Of a DNA stretch of 64,000 nucleotides, positions 17,221-25,818 are shown piece after piece. The DNA is taken from positions 1-64,000 of the forward strand of contig CAWIMG010000039.1 in NCBI GenBank assembly GCA_963837105.1, in the 5' to 3' direction. The translations under genes were made by a program, and so were the position numbers. This stretch comes from UBA9676 sp963837105. GTDB lineage: Bacteria > Actinomycetota > Actinomycetes > Streptosporangiales > Streptosporangiaceae. The notes under the pieces were generated by a model. It ran no database searches and was not told the origin of the DNA. It was given only the letters and a program-made list of their open reading frames with translations. Position 1 is the first letter of the stretch. Every line of letters starts with the position of its first letter.

Positions 17221-18254
17221 ATGGACTCCGGCGAGGAGAGGGATCTGACGGTCGCGGTGACGGGCCCGACCGGGACCTTCGGGTTCGGCCTCATCCCGCA
17301 ACTTCAAGCCGATCACCGGGTGGCGCGGATCGTGGGCATCGCGCGCCGCCCGTTCGACCCCGCCGCATATGGCTGGACGAAGATGACGTACCGCCGCGGG
17401 GATGTCCGCGACACCCGGGCTCTGCACGACGCGTTCACCCACGCCGACGTGGTGGTGCATCTGGCGTTCATGGTCACCGGCACCGCGTCAGGTGACGCGA
17501 TCCGGTCGATCAACATCGAAGGCACCCTGAACGCCTACCGTGCCGCGGCCACCGCCGGTGCCCACCGTTTTGTCTATTCCTCATCGGTGGCGGCTTACGG
17601 GTTCCACCGCGATAACCCGGTCGGCATGACCGAGGACTGGCCGGTACGCCCCGCCGCCCGGCTGTTCTATGCCCAGGAGAAGGCCGAGCTTGAGCGCCTG
17701 TTGCGGGCCGAGGCCGCAACCCGGGCTGCTGGGCCCGTCCTCTACCTGCTCCGCCCGTCGATCGTGCTGGGCCCCCACGCCGTGGGCGCGAAGGACCTGC
17801 TGCCCTGGCCCCTGGCCCCACTGGCCCGCAGCCTGGCCATGCGGGCCGGGCGGCTCCGGGCGCCGCTGCCGGTCCTGGTGCCAGCGCTGCCACTGCAGCT
17901 GGTTCACGAGGAGGACCTGGGGCGGGCGCTGCTGCAGTGTGTCGTCGCCGCGGGGCCGCCTGGCGCTTACAACATAGCCGCCGACGGGATCATCACCGCC
18001 GTCAACATCGCCAGCGAACTGGGCCTGGTCCCGCTGCCGCTTCCCGCGGGCCCTGCCCAGTTCGCGGCGCTGGCCGTGGCCGCGCTGCCGTTCCTGCCAC
18101 CGTTCGCCCAGTGGGTGGAGGCAGCCAGCCACCCGGCGATCATGGATACGACCCGTGCGAAGAAGGAACTTGGCTGGCTGCCCCGCTTCACCGCCCTCGA
18201 GACCTTGCAGGACACCCTGCGGCGGGGATTGCAGCCGGGCCGGCCGGGGCGTGA
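17221..18254 (+). CDS. NAD-dependent epimerase/dehydratase family protein
   Basis: Extended SDR of about 340 residues: VAVTGPTGTFGFGLI is the nucleotide loop, DVVVHLAFMVTG the next strand, YSSSVAAYG holds the serine, and FYAQEKAELE occupies the YxxxK position with Tyr replaced at +1 spacing (Y-A-Q-E-K). The C-terminus LGWLPRFTALETLQDTL is typical. The frame stays open to 19014, but after about 18240 it only mirrors the gene on the other strand. A one-base shift near 18230 would give the TGA at 18254, leaving 10 bases before the convergent neighbour. I favour that end. The substrate is unknown; a sugar or a beta-keto lipid is possible. Confidence 0.8.
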
Positions 18255-18264
18255 CGATCTTCCC

Positions 18265-18777
18265 TCACGATGCGAGCGGGATGATATCGATGACCGCGGC
18301 GTTCCCCGGGCCAGCGACCAGCAGGTTGACCAGCGGAGTGATCCACCCGCACCCGGTAAACGGCGGCCGGTGGTACCGGCCGGCCAGGCGGCCGCCCTGC
18401 TCCAGCACGAAACCGGGCTGGGATCGCAGCGGCACAACGGCATAGGCGGTGGTGCGGCAGGAGCTGCCACTGATCAACCGCCGCCCGGCGGCGTGGACAT
18501 CGGCGATGACCGCATCCACCGTGACCGCCGCGAACAGCTGGCCCTGGTCGTCAACCCGGCCGATGACCGGCGATCCGGCCGTGATCTGGACTGTAGCGGT
18601 GAAAAGGCTCGCACCGAGAACCGTGCGGCTGATGGTGGACGGGTGGAGTACGAGATCCCCGGAGAAGAGGCCGGAGCCCGCATCCGCATGCACCGCGAGC
18701 GAGCCGCGCAAGGGCACGCGCAAGGAATCATTGCGGACCGTGAGAAATCCCCGCACCGCGTACGCGATCTCGCGCAT
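18265..18777 (-). CDS. conserved beta-rich protein of unknown function
   Basis: 170 residues, no signal peptide visible. The pattern is beta-rich with alternating hydrophobics: GSLAVHADAGSGLFSGDLVL, SLFTATVQITAGSPVIG, a cysteine in SSCRTT and another in PPFTGCGWITPLVNLLVAGP. I recognise this general layout, with the two cysteines and the late TGCG...PLxNxLxxGPGN segment, from small actinobacterial hypothetical proteins, some of them exported. No function is known to me. It is convergent with the epimerase gene and divergent from fadD. Confidence 0.7.
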   Translation of the reverse strand: MREIAYAVRGFLTVRNDSLRVPLRGSLAVHADAGSGLFSGDLVLHPSTISRTVLGASLFTATVQITAGSPVIGRVDDQGQLFAAVTVDAVIADVHAAGRRLISGSSCRTTAYAVVPLRSQPGFVLEQGGRLAGRYHRPPFTGCGWITPLVNLLVAGPGNAAVIDIIPLAS

Positions 18778-18967
18778 GAAGGTCCTCTCCCCTGCTGCTC
18801 GCGGTGCCGGGCTGGCCGGCTCTGCTCAGGTTCTCAGACGGCATCGTCATCAGCTCAGCCGGGCCCAGGACCCGGCGGCTCGGGACCTTCTGCCCTGGCA
18901 TGGCCCACACCCGCATGCCTAGCGTGTGAAGTGGAGAGATATAAGAACCCGCTCATTGGGGGCAGCG

Positions 18968-20779
18968 ATGAAGGAAATCTCTGTGCCCGTGGCATATGTC
19001 GTGAAGCCCGATGACAACATCACGGACGACGTCTTCACGAATGCGCAAGACTGGCCCGATTCGGTGGGCCTGAAGCGAGAGCTGAACGGCACCTGGACGC
19101 CGGTGACCTGGCGTGAGTTCGCCGGGCAGGTACGCGCCATCGCCGCCGGTTTCATCGCGGCCGGGATCCAGCCGGGCGACCGGGTGGCACTGATGTCGCG
19201 GACACGGTTCGAGTGGACACTCCTGGACTATGCGATCCTGACCGCCGGAGGCGTCACCGTCCCGATCTACCCCACCTCGTCACTGGAGCAGGTCGAGTGG
19301 ATCCTCGGCGACTCGGGTGCGGTCGCCATCATCGTCGAGACCGGCGATCACGCCCAGATGATCGAGTCGGTGCGGGCCAGCCTCCCCGCGCTCACCCACG
19401 TCTGGGAGATCGACGGCGGCCGGTTCGGCGGCCTGGACGCCATCGAGGCACGCGGCGCACAGGTGACACCGGAGCAGGTCGAGGACCGGCGCCACACCCG
19501 CGGTGCCACCGACCTCGCCGAGATCGTCTACACCTCCGGCACAACTGGCCGTCCGAAAGGCTGCGTGCTGAGCCACGGCAATATCGTCGCCAACACCCGT
19601 AACTGCATGCTTAACGACGGCTTCCCGAAGGTTTTCAACGAGAAGGCTGCCAACCTGCTGTTCCTGCCGCTCGCGCACAGCTACGCCCAGCTCATCCAGT
19701 ACGGCGCCATCTACTCGCGCACCGTTCTTGGCCTGGTGGACATCGCCGACGCCGTCGCTGAGCTGCCGTCATTCCAGCCAACAGCCGTCCTGTCGGTGCC
19801 CCGGCTGTGGGAGAAGGCCTACAACACCGCCAAGCACACGGCCGGCTCCGGGGCTCGCGGCAAAATCTTCGCCAGGGCGGAAGCCGCGGCCATCGCCTAC
19901 AGCCGCGCGCTGGACGGCGGCAACCCTGGCCTCATGCTCCGCCTTGAGCATGACCTGTACGACCGGCTTGTCTACGGCAAGCTGCGCGCGGCCTTCGGCG
20001 GCCGTGTTCAGTACGCCTGGAGCGCGGCCGCTCCTCTCGGCGAGCGGCTCGGCCACTTCTTCCGCGGGTGCGGCATCAACGTTCTCGAGGGCTACGGCCT
20101 GACCGAGACCAGCCCGGCGACCAACTCCAACACACCCGACGCACAGAAGATCGGCACCGTGGGCCGGCCGATCCCGGGCTGCACGATCCGGATCGCGCCG
20201 GACGGCGAAGTCCTCGTCAAGGGCCACATGGTCTTCCAGGGCTACTGGAACAACGAGGCCGCCACCAAGGAGATGATTGACGAGGACGGCTGGCTGCACA
20301 CCGGCGACATCGGCGCCCTCGACGACGAGGGGTTCCTCACGATCACCGGGCGTAAGAAGGACCTCATCGTCACGGCGGCCGGCAAGAACGTCGCGCCCGC
20401 CGTGCTCGAGGACCGGCTGCGCGCCCACTGGCTGGTCAGCCAGTGCCTGGTCGTCGGCGACGCGAGGCCCTACATTGCCGCACTCGTGGCCGCCGACGCG
20501 GAGGCGTTCGCCCTGTGGAAGGCGGACAGCGGCAGGCCAGCGACGGCGACCGTGGGAGATCTCGCCGACGACCCTGCCCTGCGGTCGGAGATCCAGGCTG
20601 CCGTCGACGATGCCAACAAGGCGGTCTCCCGGGCGGAGGCGATCAGGAAGTTCGCAATCCTCGGGGAGGACTTCACTGAGGCGGCCGGCCAGCTCACGCC
20701 CACGATGAAGGTGCGCCGCCACGTGATCATGGAGCAGTACGAGGCGCAGATCACCAGCCTGTACGAAGGCACCCCATGA
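18968..20779 (+). CDS. long-chain fatty acid-CoA ligase (FadD15-like)
   Basis: 603 residues of the ANL adenylating family. IVYTSGTTGRPKGCVLSH is the P-loop, GYGLTETSP the adenine motif, DGWLHTGDIGALDDEGFLTITGRKKD the hinge, and LTPTMKVRR carries the C-terminal lysine. It activates fatty acids to acyl-AMP and then acyl-CoA. The ATG at 18968 has TGGGGGCAGCG just upstream; an in-frame GTG at 18926 is possible. Its stop overlaps the next gene by 4 bases (ATGA), so it is coupled to the HMG-CoA reductase. Length and motifs fit acyl-CoA ligase rather than the beta-lactone synthetase OleC. Confidence 0.94.
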   Translation: MKEISVPVAYVVKPDDNITDDVFTNAQDWPDSVGLKRELNGTWTPVTWREFAGQVRAIAAGFIAAGIQPGDRVALMSRTRFEWTLLDYAILTAGGVTVPIYPTSSLEQVEWILGDSGAVAIIVETGDHAQMIESVRASLPALTHVWEIDGGRFGGLDAIEARGAQVTPEQVEDRRHTRGATDLAEIVYTSGTTGRPKGCVLSHGNIVANTRNCMLNDGFPKVFNEKAANLLFLPLAHSYAQLIQYGAIYSRTVLGLVDIADAVAELPSFQPTAVLSVPRLWEKAYNTAKHTAGSGARGKIFARAEAAAIAYSRALDGGNPGLMLRLEHDLYDRLVYGKLRAAFGGRVQYAWSAAAPLGERLGHFFRGCGINVLEGYGLTETSPATNSNTPDAQKIGTVGRPIPGCTIRIAPDGEVLVKGHMVFQGYWNNEAATKEMIDEDGWLHTGDIGALDDEGFLTITGRKKDLIVTAAGKNVAPAVLEDRLRAHWLVSQCLVVGDARPYIAALVAADAEAFALWKADSGRPATATVGDLADDPALRSEIQAAVDDANKAVSRAEAIRKFAILGEDFTEAAGQLTPTMKVRRHVIMEQYEAQITSLYEGTP

Positions 20780-21993
20780 CGTCCCGGCCTGGCGGTGACG
20801 GCTTCCGGCCGGCCGCCCAGGCTGGCCAGCGCCGCAGGATCCCGCGTCTGGAGGACGACTACACCCAGGCCGCGGCGGCGGAACGATTGGCATTCATGCG
20901 CGCGGTCACCGGCGCGCATCCCGAGCACATCGGCCGGTACTCGCTCGACCCGGCGCTGGTCGCCGGGAATATCGAGAACTTCATCGGCGCCGCTCAGGTG
21001 CCGATCGGGATCGCGGGGCCGCTGCTGATCGACGGCGAGCACGCGCGGGGAGAGTTCTACGTGCCGTTGGCGACGACTGAGGGGACGCTGGTCGCCAGCT
21101 ACAACCGGGGCATGAAACTGCTGCACCGGGCCGGCGGCGTCAGGACCACGGTAATGGATGACCGGATGCAGCGCGCGCCGGCGTTCGGTTTCGACAGCGC
21201 CCGGCAGGCCAGGGCCTTCGGGCAATGGGTGACCGCCAACTTCGGCGCCATAAAGCAGGCGGCCGAGTTGACCACGAGGACCGGCCGGCTGCACGATATC
21301 GAGCAGTTCACGGCCAGCAGATTCGTCTTCCTCCGGTTCAATTACACGACCGGGGACGCTGCCGGGCAGAACCTCACCGGCAGGGCAACAGCGCAGGCGT
21401 GCGCATGGATCCGCGCCAGCTATCACGGGGTGCGCCAGTTCTATCTCGAGTCCAACCTGGCCACGGACAAGAAGAGCTCGCAGATCAACATCCTGGCCAC
21501 CCGTGGCAAGCGTGTCACCGCGGAGTTGACCATCCCGGCAGGATTGATCCGCGAAGTCATGCATACAACCCCGGCGCAGATGTTCCAGGGCCGCCAGCTC
21601 TCGAATCTCGGTGGCCTGATGTCGGGTGTGAACAACAACGGCAATCACTCCGCCAACGGGATCACCGCGATATTCGTGGCGACCGGCCAGGATATCGCGA
21701 CGGTGGCGGAGTCGTCGGCCGCGCTCGTGTACGCCGAGCTCCTCGCTAGCGGCGACTACTACTACTCGATCACCATCCCGGCACTGATTGTTGCCACCTG
21801 CGGCGGTGGCACCGGGCTGACCACTCAGCGCGAATGCCTCGAGCTCCTCGGCTGCTACGGCAACGGCAAGGTCCGCAAGTTCGCCGAGATCGTCGCCGCC
21901 ACCGTCTTGTGCGGCGAGATCTCACTGGGCTCGGCCATCCTCGCTGAGGAATGGGTGGGGGCGCACGAACGGCTTGGCCGCAACCGGCCTTAG
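20776..21993 (+). CDS. hydroxymethylglutaryl-CoA reductase (class I type)
   Basis: 405 residues. HMG-CoA reductase makes mevalonate with two NADPH. The sequence has ENFIGAAQVPIGIAGPLLI, TTEG with catalytic Glu102, the dinucleotide region GDAAGQNL (193-200), TDKKSSQIN with the catalytic lysine (232/233), ATGQD with Asp306 and a C-terminal histidine (His397 in GAHERLGRNR). All catalytic positions are present, so it should be active. It is translationally coupled to fadD. No other mevalonate gene (HMG-CoA synthase, mevalonate kinases, IPP isomerase) is in this window, so its role here is open. Confidence 0.93.
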   Translation: MTSRPGGDGFRPAAQAGQRRRIPRLEDDYTQAAAAERLAFMRAVTGAHPEHIGRYSLDPALVAGNIENFIGAAQVPIGIAGPLLIDGEHARGEFYVPLATTEGTLVASYNRGMKLLHRAGGVRTTVMDDRMQRAPAFGFDSARQARAFGQWVTANFGAIKQAAELTTRTGRLHDIEQFTASRFVFLRFNYTTGDAAGQNLTGRATAQACAWIRASYHGVRQFYLESNLATDKKSSQINILATRGKRVTAELTIPAGLIREVMHTTPAQMFQGRQLSNLGGLMSGVNNNGNHSANGITAIFVATGQDIATVAESSAALVYAELLASGDYYYSITIPALIVATCGGGTGLTTQRECLELLGCYGNGKVRKFAEIVAATVLCGEISLGSAILAEEWVGAHERLGRNRP

Positions 21994-22511
21994 CTCGTCT
22001 TGGAACCTGCCCGGGCTGGGCAGACCGAAGTCAGACCGCCGCTTCCGCCGCCGTCTCATTCGCCGTCTCATTCGCCTGCGTTCGCGGGCGTCCGGCCGAG
22101 ACCCACCGGGCACGGTCATCCCAGGTCACGGACGGGCACGGCCTGGCGTGAACGCCGAGGCGCACACTTGGAAAGCGTGTTGGGGGCAACCCCTCGCGAG
22201 TTCGAATCTCCTATCTCCGCCACCCTGACCAGGCACGATGCTGCACCCTGGCACCCGGTTTGGCCGTGCCGTGGCGACTGTCGTCCAGTTTTGGGCCACG
22301 GAACGGTCCCATTTGCGAGCCACAGGTATGCCGCCGCAGGGATCAGGCGCAGTTATTGTTCCTGGTCACGGATCTCGCGGACGCCCCCGGATAGAGGGGC
22401 GCACGCCGCCGAAGCGTGCTGGTGTTACCCGGCCAGCTTGCCGGTTGCCGCGTTCTCGGCCGTGGCCTGTATCGCAGGCCTCGCAGGGTCAGTCACCGGG
22501 GTGCCTGGTAG
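21994..22511. other. non-coding stretch holding a tRNA-Ser fragment
   Basis: No convincing gene. The stretch holds the tRNA 3' fragment (22160-22210), an 11-base match to the sequence that follows the intact tRNA (22225-22235 against 7837-7847), and a small GCACGC/GCGTGC hairpin around 22401-22419. No integrase or recombinase remnant was recognised. Confidence 0.6.
22160..22210 (+). repeat. right copy of the tRNA-Ser direct repeat (possible attR)
   Basis: The anticodon arm, variable arm and T-arm of the tRNA-Ser at 7747 are repeated here, with 22167-22210 identical to 7778-7821 and one mismatch at 22166. The 5' half and a proper acceptor stem are absent, so this is not a functional tRNA. It is what a displaced 3' tRNA end looks like after integration of an element into the tRNA gene. 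Confidence 0.8.
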
Positions 22512-22805
22512 TTAGCGTTCGCCGATGGGCAGGAGGTCGAGGATCCGGGTCTGCGGCGCGCCGGCCAGGCCGGGCGAAGACGCTGGTGATGACCACACGT
22601 GCTGTATCAGGAAATCGGCAAATGCCTGCGCCGGCCCGGCCGAGTCAAACTCCAGGTCAAGCATCAGATACTTCGGGTCATCGATCGGCAAGCGGACGGC
22701 GAAGCTGCGAACTCCCGCCAGTGCACGTGCTTCTGCGAATCCGTCGAATGCCTTCCTCCAGAGCTGATAATCGGTGATCGCGTGCTCGATCCGGAGCGTC
22801 GTCAT
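22512..22805 (-). CDS. small dimeric alpha/beta-barrel-like protein
   Basis: 97 residues. The pattern TLRIEHAITDYQLWRKAFDGF followed by GVRSFAVRLPIDDPKYLMLDLEFDS resembles small ferredoxin-fold proteins of the antibiotic-biosynthesis-monooxygenase/cyclase type that are common in actinomycetes. No catalytic residue can be assigned. It is divergent from a LuxR regulator, 153 bases away, which may control it. Function unknown. Confidence 0.7.
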   Translation of the reverse strand: MTTLRIEHAITDYQLWRKAFDGFAEARALAGVRSFAVRLPIDDPKYLMLDLEFDSAGPAQAFADFLIQHVWSSPASSPGLAGAPQTRILDLLPIGER

Positions 22806-22958
22806 CGAGTTTCTCCGTTGCGTTGCGTAGTTGCTGCTGAAATGAACGGTAGGCCGTCCCGCTGGTCACGCGGTATCCCGACTATCTGGGGGGTGACTCG
22901 CTGGCGGGGGTAGCCCGCGTGTGGCAAGCGCCAGGGTTTCGGGGCATACGCTCATTTA

Positions 22959-24053
22959 GTGGCCAGCAGCTGGGCGTGGGCCCGCGCCCGTGAGCGCATC
23001 GGGGCCGTGGCCTCGGAACCTGTCAACGCCAGGAGGCTGCGCCTGCAGGTACTGGCGGTACTCCGCGAGGTTATCGACTTCGACGCATACGTCTGGCTGC
23101 TCACTGACCCTGTCACGACGGTCGGCACCGCGCCGGTCGCCGATGTCCCCTGCCTGCCTGAGCTCCCGGGCCTGATCAAGGCGAAGTACGCAACCCAGGT
23201 CAATCGCTGGACGGCCCTGCAACTGCAGAAGTCACCCGCCGGAACCCTGAACGATGCCGTCGGCGGAGAACTGAATCGCAGCCTGATGTGGCGCGACGTG
23301 CTGTGCAGATACGGAATCGGCGACATGGCCTCGGCGGTATTCGCAGACCAGTTCGGCTGCTGGGGATTCCTCGACCTGTGGTGTAACAACAGCCGCGGTT
23401 CGTTCAGCGCCGCCGACGCCGGGTTCCTCGCCGCGGCCGCCGCACCGCTGGCCACCGCGCTGCGTCACTGCCAGGCAAGAACGTTCGTAGACCCGGCGAC
23501 TCGGCACCGGCCGGACCTCGGACCGGTCGTCCTGACACTCGACGACGACCTGCGGATTACGAGCCGCACGGCGGCTTCGCGCGGATGGCTGGATGTGCTG
23601 CTTCCGCCCAAGGCTGACGAAAGGGCCATCCCGGCGAGCGTTTACAACGTCGCCGCCCAGCTTCTGGCCGTTGAGCAAGGTGTCGACGCGCATCCAGCGT
23701 TCGCCCGCACGCATCTGGCTGATGGTTTCTGGCTTGCCCTGCGCGCCGCCAGGCTTTCGCCAGACCAGCCTCCCGCCAGCGGAGCGGCAACGATCGTCGT
23801 CACTATCGAGGAGGCGTCCGCCTCCGAGCGGGTCGAGCTCTTCGGCCGCGCTTTCGGCCTGAGTGCCCGCGAATACGAACTGCTCGGCGTGCTTGCGACG
23901 GGCAGCGACACGCGATCGATGGCGCGCGAGATGTCGCTCTCCGAGCACACGATCCAGGATCACCTCAAGTCGATTTTCGCCAAGACTGGCGCCCACGACC
24001 GCGTCACCCTTCTATCGCGCGCCCTGGGAACCAGACTCCAGTCAAACAGATGA
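22959..24053 (+). CDS. LuxR family regulator with an N-terminal sensory region
   Basis: 364 residues. The first 180 look like a GAF-type sensor (DFDAYVWLLTDPVTTVGTAP; WGFLDLWCNNSRGSFSAAD). The C-terminal helix-turn-helix is clear: GLSAREYELLGVLATGSDTR, MAREMSLSEHTIQDHLKSIF, KTGAHDRVTLLSRA. No receiver domain is present, so it probably senses a ligand directly. It starts with GTG at 22959. It is divergent from the small barrel protein, a pairing that suggests local regulation. Confidence 0.87.
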   Translation: MASSWAWARARERIGAVASEPVNARRLRLQVLAVLREVIDFDAYVWLLTDPVTTVGTAPVADVPCLPELPGLIKAKYATQVNRWTALQLQKSPAGTLNDAVGGELNRSLMWRDVLCRYGIGDMASAVFADQFGCWGFLDLWCNNSRGSFSAADAGFLAAAAAPLATALRHCQARTFVDPATRHRPDLGPVVLTLDDDLRITSRTAASRGWLDVLLPPKADERAIPASVYNVAAQLLAVEQGVDAHPAFARTHLADGFWLALRAARLSPDQPPASGAATIVVTIEEASASERVELFGRAFGLSAREYELLGVLATGSDTRSMAREMSLSEHTIQDHLKSIFAKTGAHDRVTLLSRALGTRLQSNR

Positions 24054-24527
24054 GCCCGCTGTCCGGGCCGGCGCACGCCGCCAAGGCGTGCGACCGCGGA
24101 ACTGCTGAGCTGGGCCATGGCGGCTCGATACGTTCACGGAATATGACTGGTGAGGCCCCTACTGCCGCACCAGATCCGCCGACAGGGCTGCTACCTCGCC
24201 GCTCGGGGCAGGCGACGGGTAGCTGCACCGGACCTCGCCGCAGTGTCGACGGCCCGGCGGTAGGTGGCAGGTCATGATCGCTGGACAACGGCGGGGGCCT
24301 CCTGCTCGCGCCTGAGGCGCCAGCCGACCGCGGCCCGCTCAGCCCTCGCTTCGCCAGATACCGGTCCGCTCAGGAACTGCTTGTGCACAGCAGCGGCAAA
24401 CCTGTCCCTACTCGCTGCCGAGTGAGGCCGAGTAGCCCGGCCTCAGCGGGGTAGGCCTGAGTCTCATGCTGTCGGCGCTGGCCGACCCGCCAAGACAAGC
24501 AGCCCCAGCAGAAGGAAAGCAGGCCCA
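24054..24527. other. intergenic region without a recognisable gene
   Basis: 474 bases between the LuxR gene and the DedA gene. Apart from the hairpin just after the LuxR gene I see nothing: short open frames here lack coding-like composition and ribosome sites. Confidence 0.6.
24072..24092 (+). terminator. hairpin after the LuxR gene
   Basis: CGCACGCC and GGCGTGCG pair into an 8-bp GC-rich stem with a 5-base loop, 18 bases after the LuxR stop codon. There is no T-run, as is common in actinomycetes, so the terminator role is tentative. Confidence 0.4.
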
Positions 24528-25213
24528 TTGCAGCAACTCATAGCAACCTACGGATACGTTGCCGTGTTCGTGCTCATGGTGGCGGAGTCGGCCTGCCTGC
24601 CGGTCCCTCCGAGCTGATCATGACCTTTGCAGGCGCGATCGCCGCCGGCGCGGTCCCAGGGACCAGCCTTAACCTCATCGCGGTCATTGCCGCCGGGGTG
24701 GCGGGCAACGTGGTCGGCAGCTACCTCGCGTGGGCGGTGGGCAGATACGGCGGCCAGCCTGCCCTACGGCGGTGGGTGCACCGGCGCTGGCTGCGCGATC
24801 ACGGCCTGGACCGGGCCAGCAATTGGTTCGACAGGTACGGCCCGAGGGCGGTCCTGATGGGCCGCGTCCTGCCGGTCGTGCGGACCTTCATCTCGCTGCC
24901 CGCCGGCGTCGCCGGCATGGATCCGGTGCGGTTCGGGATCCACACGACCATCGGCTGCATCCCGTGGACCGCCGCACTCGCCTACGCCGGCTACGCGGTC
25001 GGCGCCAACTGGCAGTCCATCGTCAACGCTTTCCGCGGCCCCACTTACATCATCGCCGCGCTGGTGGTGATCGGCCTCATCGTCGCGATCTGCTGGTACG
25101 TCCGGCGGCACCGGGCAGACCACGCCGCACGTGACCGGCGGCCGGACACGGCCGACAGGCAGCCAGACGCCCAGGCCCGAAGGCAACCCTGTCCAGCCAC
25201 GGCCGGCACCTGA
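24528..25213 (+). CDS. DedA family membrane protein, copy 1 (one frameshift)
   Basis: DedA proteins are polyprenyl/phospholipid-transporter-like membrane proteins. The N-terminus lies at 24528-24605 (LQQLIATYGYVAVFVLMVAE, then SACLPVP). One base is missing near 24605, where the frame runs into TGA; the next frame continues ELIMTFAGAIAAG. Further on are RVLPVVRTFISLPAGVAGMD, the family's signature loop, and several hydrophobic helices. The start is a TTG with AAGGAAAG upstream, by analogy to copy 2 at 32600, which reads the same way without a break. It heads a plus-strand series with DUF421 and diacylglycerol kinase genes. The tail after the last helix is basic and hydrophilic. Confidence 0.88.
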
Positions 25214-25248
25214 CGCCTGGCCCTGGCGCAAGAGGAGGAGCGAGTCCC

Positions 25249-25818
25249 GTGTGGCACTCAATGTTTGCTGTCCAGATACCGATCGCGGAGAAGATCCTGC
25301 GTACCGTCCTGGTGTACGCCACGATCCTGATCTTGTTCCGGCTTACCGGCAAACGCGATCTGGCCACTCTCAACATATTCGACTTCGTTGTCCTGTTCCT
25401 GCTGTCCAACGTCGTCCAGAACGCCATCATTGGCGGCGACAACAGTGTCCTAGGGGGAATCATTGGCGCCGCCACCCTGGTCGCCGTCAACGCGGCGCTG
25501 AACAGGTGGCTGGCTGTCAGCAAGCGGGCCGCACGCGTGCTCGAGGGCAAGCCCACCACCATTATCGAGAACGGCCACTTCCTCCCCGGCGCGGCCAGGC
25601 GGCTGTCGTTGCGGCCTGCCGACGTAGACCACGCCATCCGGGTGCAGAACGGCGACGACATTACGGAGGTCGCGACCGGCGTGATGGAGCCCAACGGGCA
25701 ACTGGTTCTCACCCTCAAGAAGGAAGAGCAGAGCGCGAGCAAGGGCGACATCGCTCGCCTCAGCGCCCAGCTCAAGGCCATGCAGACCTCGCTTGAGTTG
25801 CTGGCGGCCTCCCAGTGA
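25249..25818 (+). CDS. DUF421 (YetF-type) membrane protein
   Basis: 189 residues with three N-terminal hydrophobic helices, including VLVYATILILFRLTGKRDLA and FDFVVLFLLSNVVQNAIIGGD, the family hallmark. A soluble C-terminal domain follows (KPTTIIENGHFLPGAARRLS) and ends in a probable short coiled coil (SASKGDIARLSAQLKAMQTS). GTG 25249 is preceded by AGGAGGAG at good spacing. The stop overlaps the next start (GTGA), so it is coupled to the kinase. The family's biochemical role is not settled. Confidence 0.9.
   Translation: MWHSMFAVQIPIAEKILRTVLVYATILILFRLTGKRDLATLNIFDFVVLFLLSNVVQNAIIGGDNSVLGGIIGAATLVAVNAALNRWLAVSKRAARVLEGKPTTIIENGHFLPGAARRLSLRPADVDHAIRVQNGDDITEVATGVMEPNGQLVLTLKKEEQSASKGDIARLSAQLKAMQTSLELLAASQ

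Noticed and set aside
8165..20779. OleABCD long-chain olefin cluster (thiolase, hydrolase, ligase, reductase all present).
   Set aside because: The ligase has the length and motifs of a FadD15-type acyl-CoA ligase, not the beta-lactone synthetase OleC; the ketosynthases are FabH-like, and the genes are not arranged as an ole operon.
22395..22425. A second tRNA-like fragment (GCGCACGCCGCCGAAGCGTGC).
   Set aside because: It is only a short hairpin. It lacks T-arm and acceptor sequence and resembles another hairpin at 24072, so it is probably not tRNA-derived.
24004..24288. A 94-codon minus-strand frame after the LuxR gene.
   Set aside because: Composition is not coding-like and it overlaps the LuxR 3' end antisense.
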